NCBI RefSeq assembly: GCF_902859695.1
Contig: NZ_CADIJL010000003.1
Location: 1 to 64,000, forward strand
DNA from: Achromobacter ruhlandii
GTDB lineage: Bacteria; Pseudomonadota; Gammaproteobacteria; Burkholderiales; Burkholderiaceae_B
Length of the DNA stretch: 64,000 bases
Direction: 5' to 3'
Part shown: positions 59,355 through 64,000 of the stretch, in pieces
How positions within the stretch are numbered: the stretch's first letter is position 1
Layout of the letters: each line of letters opens with the position of its first letter
Position numbers and translations under genes: made by a program
Notes under the pieces: generated by a model
What the model saw: only the letters and a program-made list of their open reading frames with translations
Told to the model about the DNA's origin: nothing
The model's database searches: none

Positions 59355-59356
59355 TC

Positions 59357-60058
59357 ATGGCAAAACTGAGCAAGCGCGCCGCCGCCATTGCGCAAAAGAT
59401 CGACCGCACCAAGCTGTACCCGGTCGCCGAAGCCCTGACCCTGGTCAAGGAAACCGCTGTCGCCAAGTTCAACGAATCGATTGACGTGGCCGTGCAGCTG
59501 GGCATCGACCCGAAGAAGTCGGACCAACTGGTCCGCGGCTCGGTCGTGCTGCCCGCCGGCACCGGCAAGTCGGTCCGTGTCGCCGTGTTCGCCCAAGGCG
59601 ACAAGGCCGAGGCCGCCAAGGCCGCTGGCGCCGACATCGTCGGCCTGGACGACCTGGCTGACCAGATCAAGGCCGGTCAAATGGACTTCGACGTGGTCAT
59701 CGCCTCGCCCGACACGATGCGTGTCGTCGGCGCCCTGGGTCAGATCCTGGGCCCGCGTGGCCTGATGCCGAACCCGAAGGTCGGCACCGTGACCCCCGAC
59801 GTCGCCACCGCCGTCAAGAACGCCAAGGCCGGTCAGGTTCAGTACCGCACCGACAAGGCCGGCATCATCCACGCCACGATCGGCCGCGCGTCGTTCGGCG
59901 TGGAACAGCTGCAAACCAACCTGGCCGCGCTGGTCGACGCCCTGCAAAAGGCTCGTCCCGCCGCTGCCAAGGGCATCTACCTGCGCAAGCTGGCCGTTTC
60001 GTCCACGATGGGCGGCGGTGCGCGCGTGGAAATTGCCTCGCTGTCGGCTACCAACTAA
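59357..60058 (+). CDS. rplA: 50S ribosomal protein L1
   Basis: 233 residues. Signature [48 protein letters not shown]1 builds the mobile stalk at the E site and, in relatives, represses its own operon by binding rplK mRNA. A 270-base leader follows before rplJ. Confidence 0.98.
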   Translation: MAKLSKRAAAIAQKIDRTKLYPVAEALTLVKETAVAKFNESIDVAVQLGIDPKKSDQLVRGSVVLPAGTGKSVRVAVFAQGDKAEAAKAAGADIVGLDDLADQIKAGQMDFDVVIASPDTMRVVGALGQILGPRGLMPNPKVGTVTPDVATAVKNAKAGQVQYRTDKAGIIHATIGRASFGVEQLQTNLAALVDALQKARPAAAKGIYLRKLAVSSTMGGGARVEIASLSATN

Positions 60059-60328
60059 GCCAACAGTTGTAAACGTACTTTGGGCCGCATCCGGATTCCT
60101 CCGGATGCTGCTGTCAAAGACCGCTGGAGCAGGTCAGCGCGAAGGTTCTCCTTCCGCTGGAAGCAGTACCCTCGCTGCCCCGCTTAATCCCGAAGCTCGC
60201 ACAGTTCGGATCCAGCGTAGACGGCGTCCCCAGGAAGATTTCTTTACCCGAAGAACTCGACCAGGCGCCGCATTCGGTTGACGCGCAAGGCTCCGGCCCC
60301 AGGCGTCTTTTGATGGAGTGTTCAAACC
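60059..60328 (+). promoter_or_regulatory. L10 leader (rplJL autoregulatory region)
   Basis: 270 bases without a gene between rplA and rplJ. The position and stems (for example CATCCGGA/TCCGGATG near 60088-60110) fit the L10 leader, which the L10-L12 complex binds to repress rplJL translation. A promoter for rplJL may also lie here. Confidence 0.65.
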
Positions 60329-60853
60329 GTGAGTCTCAATCGTCAAGAGAAAGCGGTGGTAATCGAGGAAGTCTCGGCCGAAGTGGCCAAGGCGCAATCG
60401 ATTGTTATCGCCGAGTACCGTGGTCTGGACGTCGCCTCTGTCACCGTACTGCGCAAAACTGCGCGTGAATCGGGCGTGTATCTGCGTGTTCTGAAGAACT
60501 CGCTGGCCCGTCGTGCTGTTGCCGGCACGGCTTTCGAGCCGTTGGCCGAGCAACTGACCGGTCCGCTGATCTATGGCATCAGCGCTGACCCGGTTACGGC
60601 GGCCAAGGTCCTCGCAGGTTTCGCGAAAAGCAACGACAAGCTGGTCATCAAGGCGGGCGCTCTGCCCAACAGCCTGTTGAACCAAGAAGGCGTGAAGGCT
60701 CTGGCCACCATGCCCTCGCGCGAAGAGTTGCTGTCGAAACTGCTGGGCACCATGCAAGCCCCCATCGCGCAATTCGTGCGTACGCTCAACGAAGTTCCGA
60801 CCAAGTTCGCCCGTGGCCTCGCCGCCGTGCGCGACCAGAAGGCCGCGGCTTAA
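60329..60853 (+). CDS. rplJ: 50S ribosomal protein L10
   Basis: 174 residues from a GTG start (60329): [39 protein letters not shown]... and ENSL-type NSLARRAV. The C-terminal helix binds L7/L12 dimers. GGAG lies about ten bases upstream. The GTG start is typical and could dampen translation under leader control. rplL follows after 81 bases. Confidence 0.97.
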   Translation: MSLNRQEKAVVIEEVSAEVAKAQSIVIAEYRGLDVASVTVLRKTARESGVYLRVLKNSLARRAVAGTAFEPLAEQLTGPLIYGISADPVTAAKVLAGFAKSNDKLVIKAGALPNSLLNQEGVKALATMPSREELLSKLLGTMQAPIAQFVRTLNEVPTKFARGLAAVRDQKAAA

Positions 60854-60934
60854 TCCCCGCCCTTCACGGAAATTCGCTGAACGACCGAGCGACACCCAAA
60901 CCCTGGCATTACCCAATATTTGGAGTTCTTAAAA

Positions 60935-61315
60935 ATGGCACTTAACAAAGCTGAAATCCTTGACGCCATCGCTGGCATGACCGTGCTCGAACTGTCCGAG
61001 CTGATCAAGGAAATGGAAGAGAAGTTCGGCGTGTCGGCTGCTGCCGCCGCTGTGGCCGTGGCCGCTCCGGCCGCCGGTGGCGCTGCCGCCGCTGCTGAAG
61101 AGCAGACCGAGTTCACCGTTGTCCTGGCTGAAGCCGGCGCCAACAAGGTTTCCGTCATCAAGGCCGTGCGCGAGCTGACCGGTCTGGGCCTGAAGGAAGC
61201 CAAGGACCTGGTCGACGGCGCGCCGAAGCCCGTCAAGGAAGGCGTTGCCAAGGCTGACGCCGAAGCCGCCAAGAAGAAGCTGGAAGAAGCTGGCGCCAAG
61301 GTCGAAGTCAAGTAA
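60935..61315 (+). CDS. rplL: 50S ribosomal protein L7/L12
   Basis: 126 residues from [32 protein letters not shown]. Ala-rich flexible hinge (about 40-60) and the C-terminal domain with [34 protein letters not shown], which recruits elongation factors. Present in several copies per ribosome. GGAG lies nine bases before the ATG; an in-frame upstream start is unsupported. Confidence 0.98.
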   Translation: MALNKAEILDAIAGMTVLELSELIKEMEEKFGVSAAAAAVAVAAPAAGGAAAAAEEQTEFTVVLAEAGANKVSVIKAVRELTGLGLKEAKDLVDGAPKPVKEGVAKADAEAAKKKLEEAGAKVEVK

Positions 61316-61330
61316 GACCTGCGTCAATTT

Positions 61331-61367
61331 GCCCGGGGACAGCGCAATTTGCCGTCCCCGGGCTTTT
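61331..61367 (+). terminator. Attenuator/terminator between rplL and rpoB
   Basis: 10-bp arms GCCCGGGGAC (61331-61340) and GTCCCCGGGC (61354-61363), 13-base loop, then TTTT. In E. coli a partial terminator at this position reduces rpoBC relative to rplJL; the short T-tract fits partial read-through. Confidence 0.75.
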
Positions 61368-61478
61368 GCGTTTCCAGGAAACCCCTGCTGGGGTCATGCC
61401 CTTTCCAGAGGGGTTTCCTGGAGTCGTATCACCTGGGGCCGTGGTTGACGGCCCATGCAACCTCGAGTCGGAGTGCTC

Positions 61479-64000
<2,522 letters not shown>

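Overview
The window is the replication-origin neighbourhood of a GC-rich betaproteobacterial chromosome, most likely Alcaligenaceae of the Bordetella/Achromobacter lineage. The basis is gene order and family content. On the right, mnmG-rsmG-parA-GNAT-parB leads after some accessory genes to tRNA(Tyr, Gly, Thr)-tuf-tRNA(Trp)-secE-nusG-rplKAJL-rpoB. On the left lies dnaA-dnaN-gyrB. Between them is a tripartite tricarboxylate transporter locus with its own two-component system that matches the Bordetella bct citrate locus. There are also Bug-type binding proteins. Species cannot be fixed by eye.

Layout from the left. 1-110 is the end of an IS3-family element whose orfA runs off the window. 175-5290 is gyrB, dnaN and dnaA on the minus strand. 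5.3-8.4 kb is rpmH-rnpA-yidD-yidC on the plus strand. 8.4-19.5 kb is an accessory block separating yidC from mnmE: catalase, a cysteine-synthase-like enzyme, a small exported protein, a TauD-type dioxygenase, an M20 amidohydrolase and a five-gene peptide ABC importer. 19.6-23.1 kb has mnmE, a GNAT and a CLC chloride channel. 23.6-29.0 kb is the citrate locus bctD-bctE-bctC-bctB-bctA. 29.1-31.9 kb has an aminotransferase, an AbrB-type membrane protein and a cold-shock gene.

31.97-34.39 kb has no credible gene. Its left half carries a cluster of DnaA boxes and an AT-rich stretch; its right half carries nine parS-type palindromes. I read it as oriC plus centromere, with mnmG-rsmG-parA-GNAT-parB-asparaginase starting at its edge. 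dnaA/dnaN/gyrB to the left and the ribosomal/rpoB cluster to the right are both transcribed away from it. DnaA boxes are also strikingly common elsewhere between 5 and 43 kb, including an 11-bp-phased array at 10.2 kb in a convergent intergenic gap.

40.6-55.9 kb is accessory metabolism. A LysR regulator is divergent from a thiol dioxygenase, a transsulfuration-type PLP enzyme, a four-domain rhodanese and a Bug binding protein (sulfur amino acid use). A DeoR-regulated ABC importer is divergent from a HisN-like phosphatase, a glutamine-synthetase-like ligase, an aldehyde dehydrogenase and an iron-type alcohol dehydrogenase, probably one catabolic unit of unknown substrate. 55.9-64 kb is the translation/transcription core, ending inside rpoB.
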